DNA from: an uncultured Parvularculaceae bacterium
Lineage (GTDB): Bacteria; Pseudomonadota; Alphaproteobacteria; Caulobacterales; Parvularculaceae
Direction: 5' to 3'
Length of the DNA: 64,000 nucleotides
NCBI GenBank assembly: GCA_913055785.1
Contig: CAJXLJ010000008.1
Span: 30,651 to 94,650, forward strand
Shown: in pieces, positions 1-9,821 of the stretch
Layout: each line of letters begins with the position of its first letter
Numbering within the stretch: position 1 is the stretch's first letter
Translations under genes and position numbers: made by a program
The notes under the pieces: generated by a model
Told to the model about the DNA's origin: nothing
The model's input: the letters and a program-made list of their open reading frames with translations, nothing else
The model's database searches: none

Positions 1-327
1 GCGGCGCTGGTCCAGATCCTGACGGCGCCGAAAAACGCGCTCGTCAAACAGTATCAGCGGCTCTTCGAGATGGAGGACGTCAAGCTCACCTTCACCGAAG
101 ACGCCAAGACCGCGATTGCGCGCAAGGCGATCGCCCGCAAAACCGGGGCGAGGGGCCTCAGATCGATCATGGAGGGCATACTCCTCGATTCCATGTTTGA
201 TTTGCCGACCCTCGAAGGGGTTGTGGAAGTTGTCGTCAATGGCGAGGTCGTGGAGGGCAACGCCAAGCCGCTTCACATCTACGCCGATCGCAAGAAAGAC
301 GCGATCGAGGCTGACGCTAGCGCCTAA
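1..327 (+). CDS. clpX: ATP-dependent Clp protease ATP-binding subunit ClpX (C-terminal part)
   Basis: The reading frame is open from base 1 and ends with TAA at 327, so only the last 108 residues are present. It encodes the end of the AAA+ ATPase that unfolds substrates for ClpP. The visible part is the small C-terminal AAA+ subdomain, including the conserved stretch [16 protein letters not shown]. Family knowledge gives the role in ATP-dependent proteolysis in the cytosol. The following gene is lon, the usual alphaproteobacterial order. The 5' part, with the zinc-binding domain and Walker motifs, lies outside the window. Confidence 0.95.
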   Translation, partial: AALVQILTAPKNALVKQYQRLFEMEDVKLTFTEDAKTAIARKAIARKTGARGLRSIMEGILLDSMFDLPTLEGVVEVVVNGEVVEGNAKPLHIYADRKKDAIEADASA

Positions 328-399
328 GTCCTTGGATTCCGGGGAAAGCGTTTTCCGCCTTGAATCTGAAAGAGTAAACGCCACATTATGAAGGCGTCC

Positions 400-422
400 G
401 CCGCCGCTTTTTTAGCGGCGGC
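400..422. terminator. Hairpin between clpX and lon
   Basis: A perfect 9-bp inverted repeat (400-408 with 414-422) encloses a 5-T loop. There is no T-run after the stem, so it is not a classical intrinsic terminator. It may protect or attenuate clpX mRNA. Downstream, CTTAAG (431-436) and CTTATCT (456-462) loosely recall a heat-shock sigma-factor promoter for lon, but the match is weak. Confidence 0.35.
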
Positions 423-587
423 TCGCGCGTCTTAAGGCCATGTTCGCTGTCATGGCTTATCTTCAGCCTCAATGAGCATGAGGTGAATCATTGCGCCGAT
501 GCGCGAACCGCCGCCCTATGGGGCGGAGCGAATTTATATTCCGGCTTGGCGCCGCACAGGCGGGCCGGGCCCTGTAAGGAGCCGCTG

Positions 588-2972
588 ATGAGCGACAACA
601 TTATTTATCCCGTTCTGCCGCTGCGCGATATTGTCGTGTTTCCGGGCATGATCGTGCCGCTGTTCGTGGGGCGCGAAAAATCCGTAAACGCCCTTGAGAA
701 CGTCATGCAGAACGACAAGAAAATTCTGCTGGTGGCGCAAAAGGACGCCGGCGACGACGACCCCTCGGTAGAAGATATTTACGAGGTTGGCGTTGTCGCT
801 TCGGTGCTGCAGCTTTTGAAGCTTCCCGACGGCACGGTGAAAGTGCTGGTCGAGGGCGAAACGCGCGCGACCGTCAAGGAATATACGCGTACGGACGAGT
901 ATTTTGAGGCTGAGGCCGCATTCATTGAAGAAGCCGAAGCTGACGACGCCGAAGTCGAAGCGCTCGCGCGGTCGGTTGTCGGGCAGTTCGAATCCTATGT
1001 GAAGCTCAACAAGCGCGTGCCGCCGGAAGTGATCGTCTCGGTCAACCAGATCGAGGACTACGCCAAGCTTGCCGACACCGTCGCTTCGCATCTCAATATC
1101 AAGCTGTCTGAAAAACAGGAGCTTCTGGAAATCATCGGCGTCTCCGACCGGCTCGAGCGCGTCTATGCGTTGATGGAAGGCGAGATGAGCGTCCTTCAGG
1201 TGGAGAAGAAAATCCGCAACCGCGTCAAACGCCAGATGGAGAAGACGCAGCGCGAATATTACCTCAACGAGCAGATGAAGGCGATCCAGAAGGAGCTCGG
1301 CGAAGGCGACGACGGCAAGGACGAGCTTTCTGAAATCGAGGAGAAAATCGCCAAGACGAAACTCTCCAAGGAAGCGCGCGTCAAAGCCGAGGCGGAGCTG
1401 AAAAAACTGCGCCAGATGTCGCCGATGTCGGCCGAATCCACGGTCGTGCGAAACTATCTCGATTGGCTGACGGCCATTCCCTGGAACAGCCGCTCCAAGG
1501 TCAAGACCGACCTTGCGAAAGCCGAAGACGTTCTCGATGCGGACCATTACGGCCTTGAAAAGGTCAAGGAGCGCATTGTCGAATATCTCGCGGTCCAGAA
1601 GCGCATGAACAAGCTGAAAGGGCCGATCCTTTGTCTCGTCGGTCCGCCGGGCGTCGGCAAAACCTCGCTCGGCAAGTCCATCGCCGGCGCCACGGGGCGC
1701 GAATTCGTGCGCGTTTCGCTTGGCGGCGTGCGCGACGAAGCGGAAATTCGCGGCCACCGGCGCACCTATATCGGCTCGATGCCGGGCAAGATCATTCAGT
1801 CGATGAAGAAGGCCAAGAAATCGAACCCGCTGTTCCTGCTCGACGAGATCGACAAGATGGGTCAGGACTTCCGGGGGGATCCGGCCTCGGCGCTGCTCGA
1901 AGTGCTCGATCCGGAGCAGAACGGGACCTTTCAGGATCACTATCTCGAAGTCGATTACGACCTTTCCGACGTCATGTTCATCACGACGGCGAACAGCCTC
2001 AACATGCCGCAGCCGCTTCTCGACCGGATGGAGATCATCCGCATCCCCGGCTACACCGAGGATGAAAAGGTCGAGATCGCGCGCCGTCACCTGATCCCGA
2101 AGCTCATGGAAAACCACGGGCTGTCGGAGAAGGAATGGAAGGTCGCTGAGGACGGTCTTTTGAAGCTGATCCGGCGTTACACCCGCGAAGCCGGCGTCCG
2201 CAATCTCGAGCGCGAACTCGCCAAGCTCGCCCGCAAGGCGGTGCGCAAGCTCGAAACCGGCGAAGCGAAAAGCGTCAAGGTCACGGCCGACAATCTCGAC
2301 GACTTCGCCGGCGTGCCGAAATACCGTTATGGCGAGATCGATCGCGAAGATCAGGTCGGCATCGTCACCGGTCTTGCGTGGACGTCGGTCGGCGGCGACA
2401 TTCTGACGATCGAAGCGGTGAGGATGCCCGGCAAGGGGCGCATGACCCCGACCGGCAACCTCAAGGACGTGATGAAGGAATCCGTCTCGGCCGCTTCATC
2501 CTACGTTCGCAGCCGCGCCACCGAATTCGGCGTCGAGCCGCCGGTCTTTGAAAAGACCGACATCCACATCCACGTGCCGGAAGGCGCGACCCCCAAGGAC
2601 GGTCCTTCCGCCGGCGTCGCCATGGCGACGGCGATCGTCTCCGTGCTGACGGGCGTGCCCGTTCACAAGGATATCGCCATGACCGGTGAGATTTCCCTGC
2701 GCGGCCGCGTGCTCGCCATCGGCGGTCTCAAGGAGAAACTCCTCGCGGCGCTCCGGGCCGGCGTCAAAACCGTGTTGATCCCGGAAGAAAACGAGAAGGA
2801 TCTCGCGGAGATTCCGGACAACGTGAAGGACGGCCTCAAGATCATCCCGGTCTCGACGGTCGACGAGGTTCTGGGGCACGCGCTCACCAAGAAGCTGACC
2901 CCCATCGAGTGGACGGAGCCGGTGTCGCCGCCCCCGGGCGAGGCCGACGGCGAGGCGGTGGTCACTCACTGA
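588..2972 (+). CDS. lon: ATP-dependent protease Lon
   Basis: Encodes the 794-residue cytosolic AAA+ serine protease Lon, which degrades misfolded and regulatory proteins. In order it has the N-terminal substrate-binding domain starting [14 protein letters not shown], a coiled-coil region, and an AAA+ module with Walker [14 protein letters not shown] and Walker [11 protein letters not shown]. The protease domain has catalytic Ser in [13 protein letters not shown] and Lys in [16 protein letters not shown]. The frame is open upstream to 483, but the ATG at 588 is chosen because it has a TAAGGA ribosome site and starts the protein exactly where Lon homologues begin. Length is normal. A terminator follows immediately. 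Confidence 0.98.
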   Translation: MSDNIIYPVLPLRDIVVFPGMIVPLFVGREKSVNALENVMQNDKKILLVAQKDAGDDDPSVEDIYEVGVVASVLQLLKLPDGTVKVLVEGETRATVKEYTRTDEYFEAEAAFIEEAEADDAEVEALARSVVGQFESYVKLNKRVPPEVIVSVNQIEDYAKLADTVASHLNIKLSEKQELLEIIGVSDRLERVYALMEGEMSVLQVEKKIRNRVKRQMEKTQREYYLNEQMKAIQKELGEGDDGKDELSEIEEKIAKTKLSKEARVKAEAELKKLRQMSPMSAESTVVRNYLDWLTAIPWNSRSKVKTDLAKAEDVLDADHYGLEKVKERIVEYLAVQKRMNKLKGPILCLVGPPGVGKTSLGKSIAGATGREFVRVSLGGVRDEAEIRGHRRTYIGSMPGKIIQSMKKAKKSNPLFLLDEIDKMGQDFRGDPASALLEVLDPEQNGTFQDHYLEVDYDLSDVMFITTANSLNMPQPLLDRMEIIRIPGYTEDEKVEIARRHLIPKLMENHGLSEKEWKVAEDGLLKLIRRYTREAGVRNLERELAKLARKAVRKLETGEAKSVKVTADNLDDFAGVPKYRYGEIDREDQVGIVTGLAWTSVGGDILTIEAVRMPGKGRMTPTGNLKDVMKESVSAASSYVRSRATEFGVEPPVFEKTDIHIHVPEGATPKDGPSAGVAMATAIVSVLTGVPVHKDIAMTGEISLRGRVLAIGGLKEKLLAALRAGVKTVLIPEENEKDLAEIPDNVKDGLKIIPVSTVDEVLGHALTKKLTPIEWTEPVSPPPGEADGEAVVTH

Positions 2973-2993
2973 TCCGCCGGATTTCGGAGGTTT

Positions 2994-3032
2994 AAAAGGC
3001 GCGACGCCATGGCCGGCGGACGCGCCTTTTTT
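2994..3032 (+). terminator. Intrinsic terminator of lon
   Basis: A perfect 10-bp stem (AAAAGGCGCG at 2994-3003 pairing with CGCGCCTTTT at 3021-3030) ends in a run of T, 22 bases after the lon stop codon. Confidence 0.88.
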
Positions 3033-3061
3033 CTCGCCCGCCGATCGCCTAAGTTCGCCCC

Positions 3062-3397
3062 ATGACATTTCCGAAAGCCAGAACCCCGGCGGAGGCCTGC
3101 ACGAGCATGGCCGAAGTGCGCGAGGAGATCGACCGGCTCGACCGCATCCTGGTCGCGCTGATCGCCGAACGGCAGGGCTATATCGAGGCCGCGGGCCGGA
3201 TTAAACCGCGCGCCGACGAGGTCCGACTTGAATGGCGGATCGAGGATGTGGTCGCCAAAGTGCTCGCCGAGGCCCGGAAACAGGGGCTTTCAGAACGAAT
3301 CGCTGAGCCCGTCTGGCGCGAATTAATCGATCGCTGCATCGCACATGAGCATGAAATCTGGGCTTTGGCGCATCCGCCGGCTGCAGTGAAGGCCTAG
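3062..3397 (+). CDS. Chorismate mutase (AroQ class, PchB-like)
   Basis: A 111-residue all-helical protein. The opening segment with VREEIDRLDRILVALIAERQ is the characteristic first helix of AroQ-type chorismate mutases, and the AAGRIKP segment supplies the usual active-site Lys. Members convert chorismate to prephenate for Phe/Tyr synthesis, and a few act as isochorismate-pyruvate lyases. The free-standing length of about 100 residues fits a monofunctional enzyme. It sits alone between terminators, with hup downstream; small chorismate mutases near lon/hup are frequent in alphaproteobacteria. Function is assigned from the family; substrate is not separable by sequence reading alone. Confidence 0.85.
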   Translation: MTFPKARTPAEACTSMAEVREEIDRLDRILVALIAERQGYIEAAGRIKPRADEVRLEWRIEDVVAKVLAEARKQGLSERIAEPVWRELIDRCIAHEHEIWALAHPPAAVKA

Positions 3398-3412
3398 CAA
3401 AATCAATAGATT

Positions 3413-3443
3413 AGGGCTCCTGTGGAAAGGAAGCCCTTATTTT
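3413..3443 (+). terminator. Probable intrinsic terminator after chorismate mutase
   Basis: A stem of AGGGCT (3413-3418) with AGCCCT (3432-3437), extended inward by a bulged CCT/AGG pairing, is followed by TATTTT. It starts 16 bases after the stop codon. Confidence 0.6.
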
Positions 3444-3545
3444 AAGCCGTTTTCGCTTGGCGAAGCGCTCGATTGCGCGCGATAAAGCCATGTTTCCTCA
3501 AGGAATCTCACCATTCCCACAAACCAAGACAGAAAGGGCGGAGGA

Positions 3546-3818
3546 ATGAACAAGAACGAATTCATCGATAAAGTCGCGGACATGGCCGACATGAGCAAGG
3601 CGGACGCGGAGCGCGCCGTCAATGCAGTGTTCGACGCCGTCACCAACGCCCTCAAGGCTGGCGACGACGTGCGGCTCGTCGGCTTCGGCACCTTCTCCGC
3701 CGCCCACCGCAAGGCGCGCGAAGGGCGTAACCCGCGCACTGGCGAGACGATCCAGATCCCGGCCTCGATCCAGCCGAAATTCTCCGCCGGCAAAGGCCTT
3801 AAGGACGCGCTCAACTAG
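3546..3818 (+). CDS. hup: DNA-binding protein HU
   Basis: Ninety residues, the exact HU length. It begins MNKNEFIDKVADMADMSKAD and contains the DNA-binding arm signature VGFGTFSAAHRKAREGRNP, then GETIQIPAS and the C-terminal FSAGKGLKDALN. HU dimers bend and compact DNA in the nucleoid. A good ribosome site (AAAGGGCGGAGGA) precedes the ATG. The gene is its own unit with a terminator downstream and follows lon as in many alphaproteobacteria. Confidence 0.97.
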   Translation: MNKNEFIDKVADMADMSKADAERAVNAVFDAVTNALKAGDDVRLVGFGTFSAAHRKAREGRNPRTGETIQIPASIQPKFSAGKGLKDALN

Positions 3819-3844
3819 GCGCGCCTCATCAGACGGCTTATTCG

Positions 3845-3891
3845 AAAACGGCCGGTCCCGCGGCGCTCCGCCGGGCCGGTCGTTTTCTTTT
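3845..3891 (+). terminator. Intrinsic terminator of hup
   Basis: A long hairpin joins AAAACGGCCGG (from 3845) with CCGGTCGTTTT (ending 3886), with one G-T pair, and is followed by CTTTT. Confidence 0.8.
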
Positions 3892-3975
3892 GGAGTAGCC
3901 GGCGCGCCCGGGTTGCCGGGCGAGGTTGGCCGCGCTAAAGACGGCGCCCCGCGCGAAGGCGCGGCGGCTTTAAAA

Positions 3976-4051
3976 GGGCGGTTAGCTCAGCTGGAAGAGC
4001 GGCTGGTTTACACCCAGTAGGTCGGCGGTTCGAACCCGTCACCGCCCACCA
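3976..4051 (+). tRNA. tRNA-Val (anticodon TAC)
   Basis: A 76-base cloverleaf: acceptor GGGCGGT pairs with ACCGCCC, the D arm is GCTC/GAGC, the anticodon loop TTTACAC carries TAC, and the T loop is TTCGAAC. Discriminator A and CCA are encoded (4048-4051). It reads valine codons GUA and related. It is the last core feature before a long accessory stretch; tRNA 3' ends are common integration sites, but no second copy of its 3' end was found in the window. Confidence 0.97.
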
Positions 4052-4318
4052 CGCACTCAGTGCGCCTTATAGTTAGTCAGTACAAGTATTAATTACGCCC
4101 AAGTTTCCGGCGCTTAGCCCCATAATTTTTTAGAACTTGACGGAAAAACGTCTCTCTTTTCGGGACTGGACCATGAAAGGTTCGAACTTCTCTGTTCGCG
4201 AAATTGCCCGACCTATTGAACGGTTGGCGATGGTGTTCAGTCAGACGCCAATCGGGCGTGTGTCGTTTAGTCTGTTCCATATGGCCAGCCACGCAGGTCG
4301 AAGAAAAGGAGAGAGCCA

Positions 4319-5701
4319 TCACTCACTATTTATTGGCTCGACTGAAACTAGGTCAACTGTTTGTGGTTCACGTCCTATCAATGATTGCGTTGCTTGAACG
4401 GCCCCGTCTGGTGTGCGGAAGAATCGCGTATTCAAAAGTCTCAAGACAAGCGCTTCGTCTGCTGTAGGAGACAGGTAATATACCCAGCCCGGCTCTAAAA
4501 AAGTCAAATATATGCCGTCTTCTTGCTCTGATATCTGTATGGGGCCGAACCCAGGGTGCTCGTACACGCCAATAAGGGCGCGATGGGCATCCGAGAGCTC
4601 AGCTGTTTCGCTGCGCAATGGCGCCGGATCGGGTTTTTCACCATACACCAAAGCGAGCAATGTTGGTTCCGCGCCGAATAGCGGATAGGCTTCAATGTTC
4701 GCCGCAATCACAACGTAAATATCATCCTCTGGAATCGCTAACACACTGGCGCCGTAACCACGCGTAGCCCCCTGTAAGCGATAAACTTGGCGACCGTCAT
4801 ACTCAGAAGTTTTGACCAATCCCAACTCCGAACCTTCTTCATCAAGTAAATTTACATCTTCATTCTTAACGATCGCGCGCATCCATCCGGTAAGATCGGC
4901 TGCTGTCGCAACCAGACCCTCCGCGCCTGTTGCAATTGGGACGACCGGCGCTGGGCGCAAATCATCCGGCGCTGGGCCAGCAGTATAACCAACCACGATG
5001 TTTTCTGCGTCAGCATAACGGGTTGTTTCAACTGCACTCTCGTTTAGTCCGAGCGGATTCAAAACATGCGCAGTGACCAACTGAGGATAAGGCGTGTTTG
5101 CAACCCGCTCACAGATTACGGCGAGAAGCTCATAGCCCGTGTTTGAATAAGCGTAGTCCGCACCTGGCTCGCCAATCAATATTTGGCGATTTAGCCAACC
5201 GACAAGACCGTCTTCATCAAAAGTATCCCGATCACCCACAGGCACGTCGCGAGGTAACCCAGCCGTATGACGCAAGACTTGGTCGACGGTCATGCGTGCT
5301 CCGTCGGTATACTCGGGAATGTATGTAGACACGGATGATGTGAGGTCGAGAAGGTTTTCAGATTCGAGTGACAATAGCAGTGCTGCCGTCATGCTCTTTG
5401 TTATCGAGCCGGCCGCGAAGCGCGTATGATCTGAATGCAGTATTTGATCTTCAAAATCGGCAAATCCAAACCGCGTTTCAACGATAAGCTCATCACCGCG
5501 CTGCACACGAATGACCCCGGAAAAGTCCTTCATCGCCTCAATTGGTTCAAAATAAGCGCGCAGCGTTGTTTCCATCGCTTGCACCTCTTCAAAGGAGGCA
5601 GATACGGATGCATTTTCGACAAGACTTTCGTTTGAACATGAGGCCAAAGCAAAAACCGCGAACCCCAAAAGTGCATACTGATGTTTCATCTTGAATTGCA
5701 T
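4319..5701 (-). CDS. Serine beta-lactamase-like hydrolase, lipoprotein
   Basis: A 460-residue class-C beta-lactamase/D-alanyl-carboxypeptidase family protein. A signal peptide ends in the lipobox LASC (Cys22), so an outer-membrane or periplasmic lipoprotein is expected. Catalytic signatures are S-I-T-K (Ser99, Lys102) and Y-S-N (185-187), preceded by RHTAGLP. About 130 residues follow the hydrolase domain, as in esterase/peptidase members of this family. The first ATG is preferred because AGGGA lies about nine bases upstream; another Met lies four codons in. The natural substrate cannot be told. It stands alone, reading toward the tRNA, with about 270 featureless bases on either side. The region looks more A+T-rich than the core genes. 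Confidence 0.8.
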   Translation of the reverse strand: MQFKMKHQYALLGFAVFALASCSNESLVENASVSASFEEVQAMETTLRAYFEPIEAMKDFSGVIRVQRGDELIVETRFGFADFEDQILHSDHTRFAAGSITKSMTAALLLSLESENLLDLTSSVSTYIPEYTDGARMTVDQVLRHTAGLPRDVPVGDRDTFDEDGLVGWLNRQILIGEPGADYAYSNTGYELLAVICERVANTPYPQLVTAHVLNPLGLNESAVETTRYADAENIVVGYTAGPAPDDLRPAPVVPIATGAEGLVATAADLTGWMRAIVKNEDVNLLDEEGSELGLVKTSEYDGRQVYRLQGATRGYGASVLAIPEDDIYVVIAANIEAYPLFGAEPTLLALVYGEKPDPAPLRSETAELSDAHRALIGVYEHPGFGPIQISEQEDGIYLTFLEPGWVYYLSPTADEALVLRLLNTRFFRTPDGAVQATQSLIGREPQTVDLVSVEPINSE

Positions 5702-5986
5702 AATTTATATCCCTGCCGCTCTAGCTCTTATTTTTTGACCGTACCATTATGAACGCAGACTTATGCGCCTGCCAAGGCTAAGTTCCGGTCATTCGGATAT
5801 TTATTTGTACGGTCCGCTTTCGCCGATCTATTGCCAATCATCTTTGGACGGAGTTTCTTTGCTGTCAATATACGTTTAGAGGATATTCAAGAAGTCCGCC
5901 TGTCGCGCAGAAGCGGTCATAAGAAGTTGCGTCCTCGATCGTCATCAACTAACAGCGGAAGCGCCAGAAGGATCGACTTGAAACGA

Positions 5987-7975
5987 TCAAACAAGCTCGG
6001 CATCAGTCATAATCTCAATAATGACAGGGCCGTTATATTCGATGCCTCGCTGTAATTCGGTTTCAAGCGCCGCCGCATCCGTAACACGAATACCTAAGCC
6101 GCCGCAGGACTGCGCGAACTCGGCAAAGTTCGGATTGCGCAATGACGTTTGCCAAACCGGCCACTCTCCGCCGCGTTGCTCCTTTGAAATTTTACCGAGT
6201 TCATCGTTGTTCAGGAGTATGTGGGTGATATCCATGTTGTATTTCACGGCGGTCGTGAATTCCATGGCGTACTGACCAAAGCCGCCGTCTCCAGATATGG
6301 ATATAATCTTGCGGCCGCGAAATTCTTCGAAGTCTTGCTTCGCCGCCCATGCGCCCATGGCTGCCGGAAATCCGAATCCGATTGAGCCAAGATATCCTGA
6401 CATCAAAATGCGTTGACCGCAGGGTTCAAAATACCGCCCAAAAGAATATGTGTTATTGCCCACATCCACGGGCATGACAGCGTCGCCCGGCGCTACTTTC
6501 GTAAGAGCCGCGAATACCGACGCGGCGTTTATGCCCTTGCCGCGATTGTCAGCGAGACGGCGTTCCTTTTCTCGCCGCCAGATCGCCCAGCGGTCTGAAA
6601 TCTCTTTTCTCTGGTCGACAGCAGACCTTTTGGCCGGCGTTTTCTTTTCTATCCCTTTCAGAGTTTCACCGATTTCCCCCCAGACGGGCAACGCAACCGC
6701 ATGCCCTTTGCCAAGATGCATACGGTCAAAGTCGATCTGCACAATCGGCTTTGAGGGCTCAATGCCGGTGTGATGTGAAAAAGACGCGCCTATGGCGATG
6801 ATCAAATCGCATTCATTCATGAACCACGAAGCGATAGGCGTGCCGGAACGGCCAAGGACGCCGCCGGCCAAGGGGTGTGTATCCGGAATTTGCCCTTTGG
6901 CTTTGAATGTCGTCAGCACGGGACAATTCAAGTCTTCCGCGAGGTCAATGACTGCCTTCATCGATTCCCGTGCGCCATAACCGACAACGATAAGCGGGCG
7001 TTTGGCGCTATGAATTCTTTCTACCGCCGCCTCTATAACATCATCGGTCGGCGCCATGAGCGCAGGAACGAGCCGTCCAGTTGGGCTTCCCGCTTTAACG
7101 TCCGTTGCTGGAAGTGTCTGCGCATCGTCTGGAAAGATCATGACAGAGACGTCGCGTTCGACGATGGCGGTTTTCATGGCCAAAGATGTAGTCTCGCCGT
7201 AATTCGATGCATGCAGGACAAGACCGTTGAATTTTGCAAGCGGTGCAAAAGCGCTATGAAGGTCGATGTCCTGAAAGGCGAAGGGTGAAAATACCTGCAC
7301 CTGCACCTGTCCGGCGCAAGCGATAACGGGCGCGCGGTCAACCTTGGCGTCCCATAACCCTGTCATTAAATTTGTGGCGCCGGGGCCTGCGATGGACAAA
7401 CAGGCGGCAGGTTTTCCGGACAGCTTGGCGTAACCGGAGCAGGCAAAGGACGCGGCGCCTTCGTGACGAATGCCGATATAAGAGATATTGCCTGCTTCTT
7501 CCTGTCTTCGGAATGCATCAGCGAGTCCGAGGTTTGAGTGCCCGACCATTCCAAACACTCGCTTCAACCCCCAATTCACCATCGTTTCCGCAACGACATC
7601 TGTCGAAGTGCGAACATGCTCAGTCTCAGGTGGCACGCCCACGTAAACGCCATCATCGCGCAACTCGACCGGAAAAGTTTCCTGCCCTGAATCTTCATGA
7701 CCGCCGGGTGGTTTGCCGGTTAACGGATCAAAATCCCATCCGTGCCAGGGGCATCGAATCCAGCATTTGCCGCCTTCGCCCTTTTCAATAGACCCTTCTC
7801 CCAAAGGACCGCCCTGATGCGGACAACGGTTATCCATTGCTACGTATTGCCCGTCAAAATGCACGAGAGCGAGCGTCTTCACGCCGGCGGTCACGCTCAT
7901 CACCCGACCTTCCGGTAACTGAGATTTGGCTGCTACGCGATGCCAGCGGAGTGTTTTTGAAGACGCTTCAGTCAT
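5987..7975 (-). CDS. Rieske [2Fe-2S] - thiamine-diphosphate enzyme fusion
   Basis: A 662-residue fusion. Residues 10-115 are a Rieske ferredoxin domain with the complete ligand set C51-P-H53 and C75-P-W-H78. Residues 120-662 are a full three-domain ThDP enzyme of the acetolactate synthase/pyruvate oxidase superfamily. The proton-relay Glu lies in IRHEGAASFACSG (Glu172), and the Mg-ThDP motif runs from GDGG at 562 to NND at 589-591. Known ThDP oxidases pass electrons from 2-oxo-acid decarboxylation to flavin or quinone; a fused Rieske domain suggests direct electron transfer from or to the ThDP site, but the reaction is unknown. It is divergent from the next Rieske gene across a 223-base region, implying shared control. 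Confidence 0.85.
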   Translation of the reverse strand: MTEASSKTLRWHRVAAKSQLPEGRVMSVTAGVKTLALVHFDGQYVAMDNRCPHQGGPLGEGSIEKGEGGKCWIRCPWHGWDFDPLTGKPPGGHEDSGQETFPVELRDDGVYVGVPPETEHVRTSTDVVAETMVNWGLKRVFGMVGHSNLGLADAFRRQEEAGNISYIGIRHEGAASFACSGYAKLSGKPAACLSIAGPGATNLMTGLWDAKVDRAPVIACAGQVQVQVFSPFAFQDIDLHSAFAPLAKFNGLVLHASNYGETTSLAMKTAIVERDVSVMIFPDDAQTLPATDVKAGSPTGRLVPALMAPTDDVIEAAVERIHSAKRPLIVVGYGARESMKAVIDLAEDLNCPVLTTFKAKGQIPDTHPLAGGVLGRSGTPIASWFMNECDLIIAIGASFSHHTGIEPSKPIVQIDFDRMHLGKGHAVALPVWGEIGETLKGIEKKTPAKRSAVDQRKEISDRWAIWRREKERRLADNRGKGINAASVFAALTKVAPGDAVMPVDVGNNTYSFGRYFEPCGQRILMSGYLGSIGFGFPAAMGAWAAKQDFEEFRGRKIISISGDGGFGQYAMEFTTAVKYNMDITHILLNNDELGKISKEQRGGEWPVWQTSLRNPNFAEFAQSCGGLGIRVTDAAALETELQRGIEYNGPVIIEIMTDAELV

Positions 7976-8198
7976 GATGAAAGTTTCCTTTGGGGAATCG
8001 TACTCACATGAATTTCATGCCGAAAATGCATTTGCCAAAATCCATCTCAGCAATAACCCTGAAATGGGTGTGGGGCGATGATTCGTGCGCCCTCAGACAT
8101 TTGCATTTTAGAGCGCGTTTACTAGGATGGCGCAAATCAAAATATGGCGATGGCCCTAGCTCGCTTGAGCCCGCCGTACCAAGCATGAGAAATAAAAA

Positions 8199-9821
8199 AT
8201 GGGCCAAAAGTGGATTCCTGTCGCCAAGTGGTCTGAGTTGGAAGATCGTAAGCCTGCCTATGGACTGGTTGGTGAAGTCGATCTTGTCATAGTTCGTCAT
8301 GACGAAAAGGTATCAGTCCTATACGGGCGGTGTTTACATCGTGGAGCGTTGCTTGCGGATGGCCATGTCGATGGCGAAAACCTGATCTGCGGGCTGCATA
8401 ATTGGGACTACCGCCTCGATACGGGCGTCAGTGAATATAATAACCATGAGGTTTTGCAGAAATTCTCTACGAGAATAAAAGGCGGAAAAGTATTCGTCGA
8501 TGAAGATGAGATTAATTCGTGGGCGAAGGACCATCCGCAACCCTTTCGTCGCGATCAATATCTCGGACTATACGCTGACACGCATCCGGAACCTGAAGAA
8601 CCGCATGTCGGTCTTATCCAGGGGTATGCGCGTGACGGGCTGTCCAAAACTGGTCATCACGGCGTTGCGGCGGCTATGGGCGTTCCCAGAGACGACGTTC
8701 CAAGTTGGGATGACATCCAGTTTATTACTGCGCAACTCCATCGCGTCCCATTGCTTGACGATGAGCCTATCGAAACGACAGCGGTCATTGGACCCGGCGC
8801 CAAAAAGCCTTTAAAATTGGACATTCCTCTCTTCGTATCTGACATGAGTTTTGGCGCATTGTCGCGAGAAGCGAAAATAGCGCTGGCCAAGGGTGCGGAA
8901 AAAGCCGGGACGGGCATTTGCGCAGGCGAGGGCGGCTCTCTTGATGAGGAGCGGCGCGCGAATAGCCGTTATTTTTATGAACTCGCTTCGGCGCGGTTCG
9001 GATTTTCATGGGACAAGGTTTGCGAATCCGCGGCGTTTCATTTCAAGGGCGGTCAGGGCGCAAAAACGGGCACCGGCGGACATCTGCCCGGCGCGAAAGT
9101 CACCGATGAGATTGCAAAAGTCCGCGGCCTTAAACCTGGCGAGGATGCAATATCACCCTCTCGTTTTCCTGAATGGACAGAGCCGGCTCAGTTTCGAGAT
9201 TTTGCAGAAGAGGTTCGCGAAACGACCGGGGGGATTCCCATCGGATTTAAGTTGTCGGCGCAGCATATTGAAAAAGACATTGATGCAGCGCTGGAAATCG
9301 GCGTTGACTATATCATTCTAGATGGTCGCGGCGGCGGCACTGGGGCGGCCCCGGTGATTTTTCGCGATAATATTTCTGTGCCGACAATTCCGGCTTTGGC
9401 GCGGGCGCGTCGGCATCTTGATAGATCCGGCGCCAGTCAAGTTTCACTCATTGCAACGGGCGGTCTGCGTAAGCCTGCGGACTTCGCCAAAGCAATGGCG
9501 CTGGGGGCAGATGCGGTCGCACTTTCCAATGCGCCTATGCAAGCCATTGGCTGTCTTGGCATGCGCGCCTGCCATACAAATAATTGTCCGGTAGGGATCG
9601 CTACGCAGAAGGAAAATTTGCGCGCGCGGTTGGAGATTGAAATATCCGCAACCCGTCTGGCGTACTTCTTTGAGGCAGCGACCGAACTGATGACGCTGCT
9701 TGCGCGTGCATGCGGGCATCGCAGCCTTTCGGACTTTTCTCCCGACGATCTGACGACATTCAAACGCGATATGGCGGAACTATCCGGCGTCGCTTTTGGC
9801 GGCGTAGGAGAGTGCTCATGA
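8199..9821 (+). CDS. Rieske [2Fe-2S] - FMN glutamate-synthase-domain fusion
   Basis: A 540-residue protein. Residues 1-100 form a Rieske domain with C45-L-H47 and C64-G-L-H67. The remainder is the FMN-binding, TIM-barrel synthase domain of the GltB/GltS family, with KTGTGGHLPG, the DGRGGGTGAAP segment, and the 3Fe-4S cysteines C452-x5-C458-x4-C463 in CLGMRACHTNNCPVG. There is no glutaminase domain, so ammonia for any glutamate-type reaction would have to come from elsewhere. Family knowledge covers FMN-dependent glutamate synthesis, but free-standing members are often of unknown role. The stop overlaps the next start (ATGA), so it heads a tightly coupled operon. The Rieske fusion is unusual. 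Confidence 0.85.
   Translation: MGQKWIPVAKWSELEDRKPAYGLVGEVDLVIVRHDEKVSVLYGRCLHRGALLADGHVDGENLICGLHNWDYRLDTGVSEYNNHEVLQKFSTRIKGGKVFVDEDEINSWAKDHPQPFRRDQYLGLYADTHPEPEEPHVGLIQGYARDGLSKTGHHGVAAAMGVPRDDVPSWDDIQFITAQLHRVPLLDDEPIETTAVIGPGAKKPLKLDIPLFVSDMSFGALSREAKIALAKGAEKAGTGICAGEGGSLDEERRANSRYFYELASARFGFSWDKVCESAAFHFKGGQGAKTGTGGHLPGAKVTDEIAKVRGLKPGEDAISPSRFPEWTEPAQFRDFAEEVRETTGGIPIGFKLSAQHIEKDIDAALEIGVDYIILDGRGGGTGAAPVIFRDNISVPTIPALARARRHLDRSGASQVSLIATGGLRKPADFAKAMALGADAVALSNAPMQAIGCLGMRACHTNNCPVGIATQKENLRARLEIEISATRLAYFFEAATELMTLLARACGHRSLSDFSPDDLTTFKRDMAELSGVAFGGVGECS

Noticed and set aside
431..462. Heat-shock sigma-factor promoter for lon
   Set aside because: CTTAAG and CTTATCT are present but spacing and bases fit poorly, so it is mentioned only as a weak possibility.
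534..2117. 527-codon open frame antisense to lon
   Set aside because: It lies wholly inside lon on the other strand; its protein is low-complexity and rich in Arg, Leu, His and Phe, as expected of a GC-rich shadow frame. Lon is certain.
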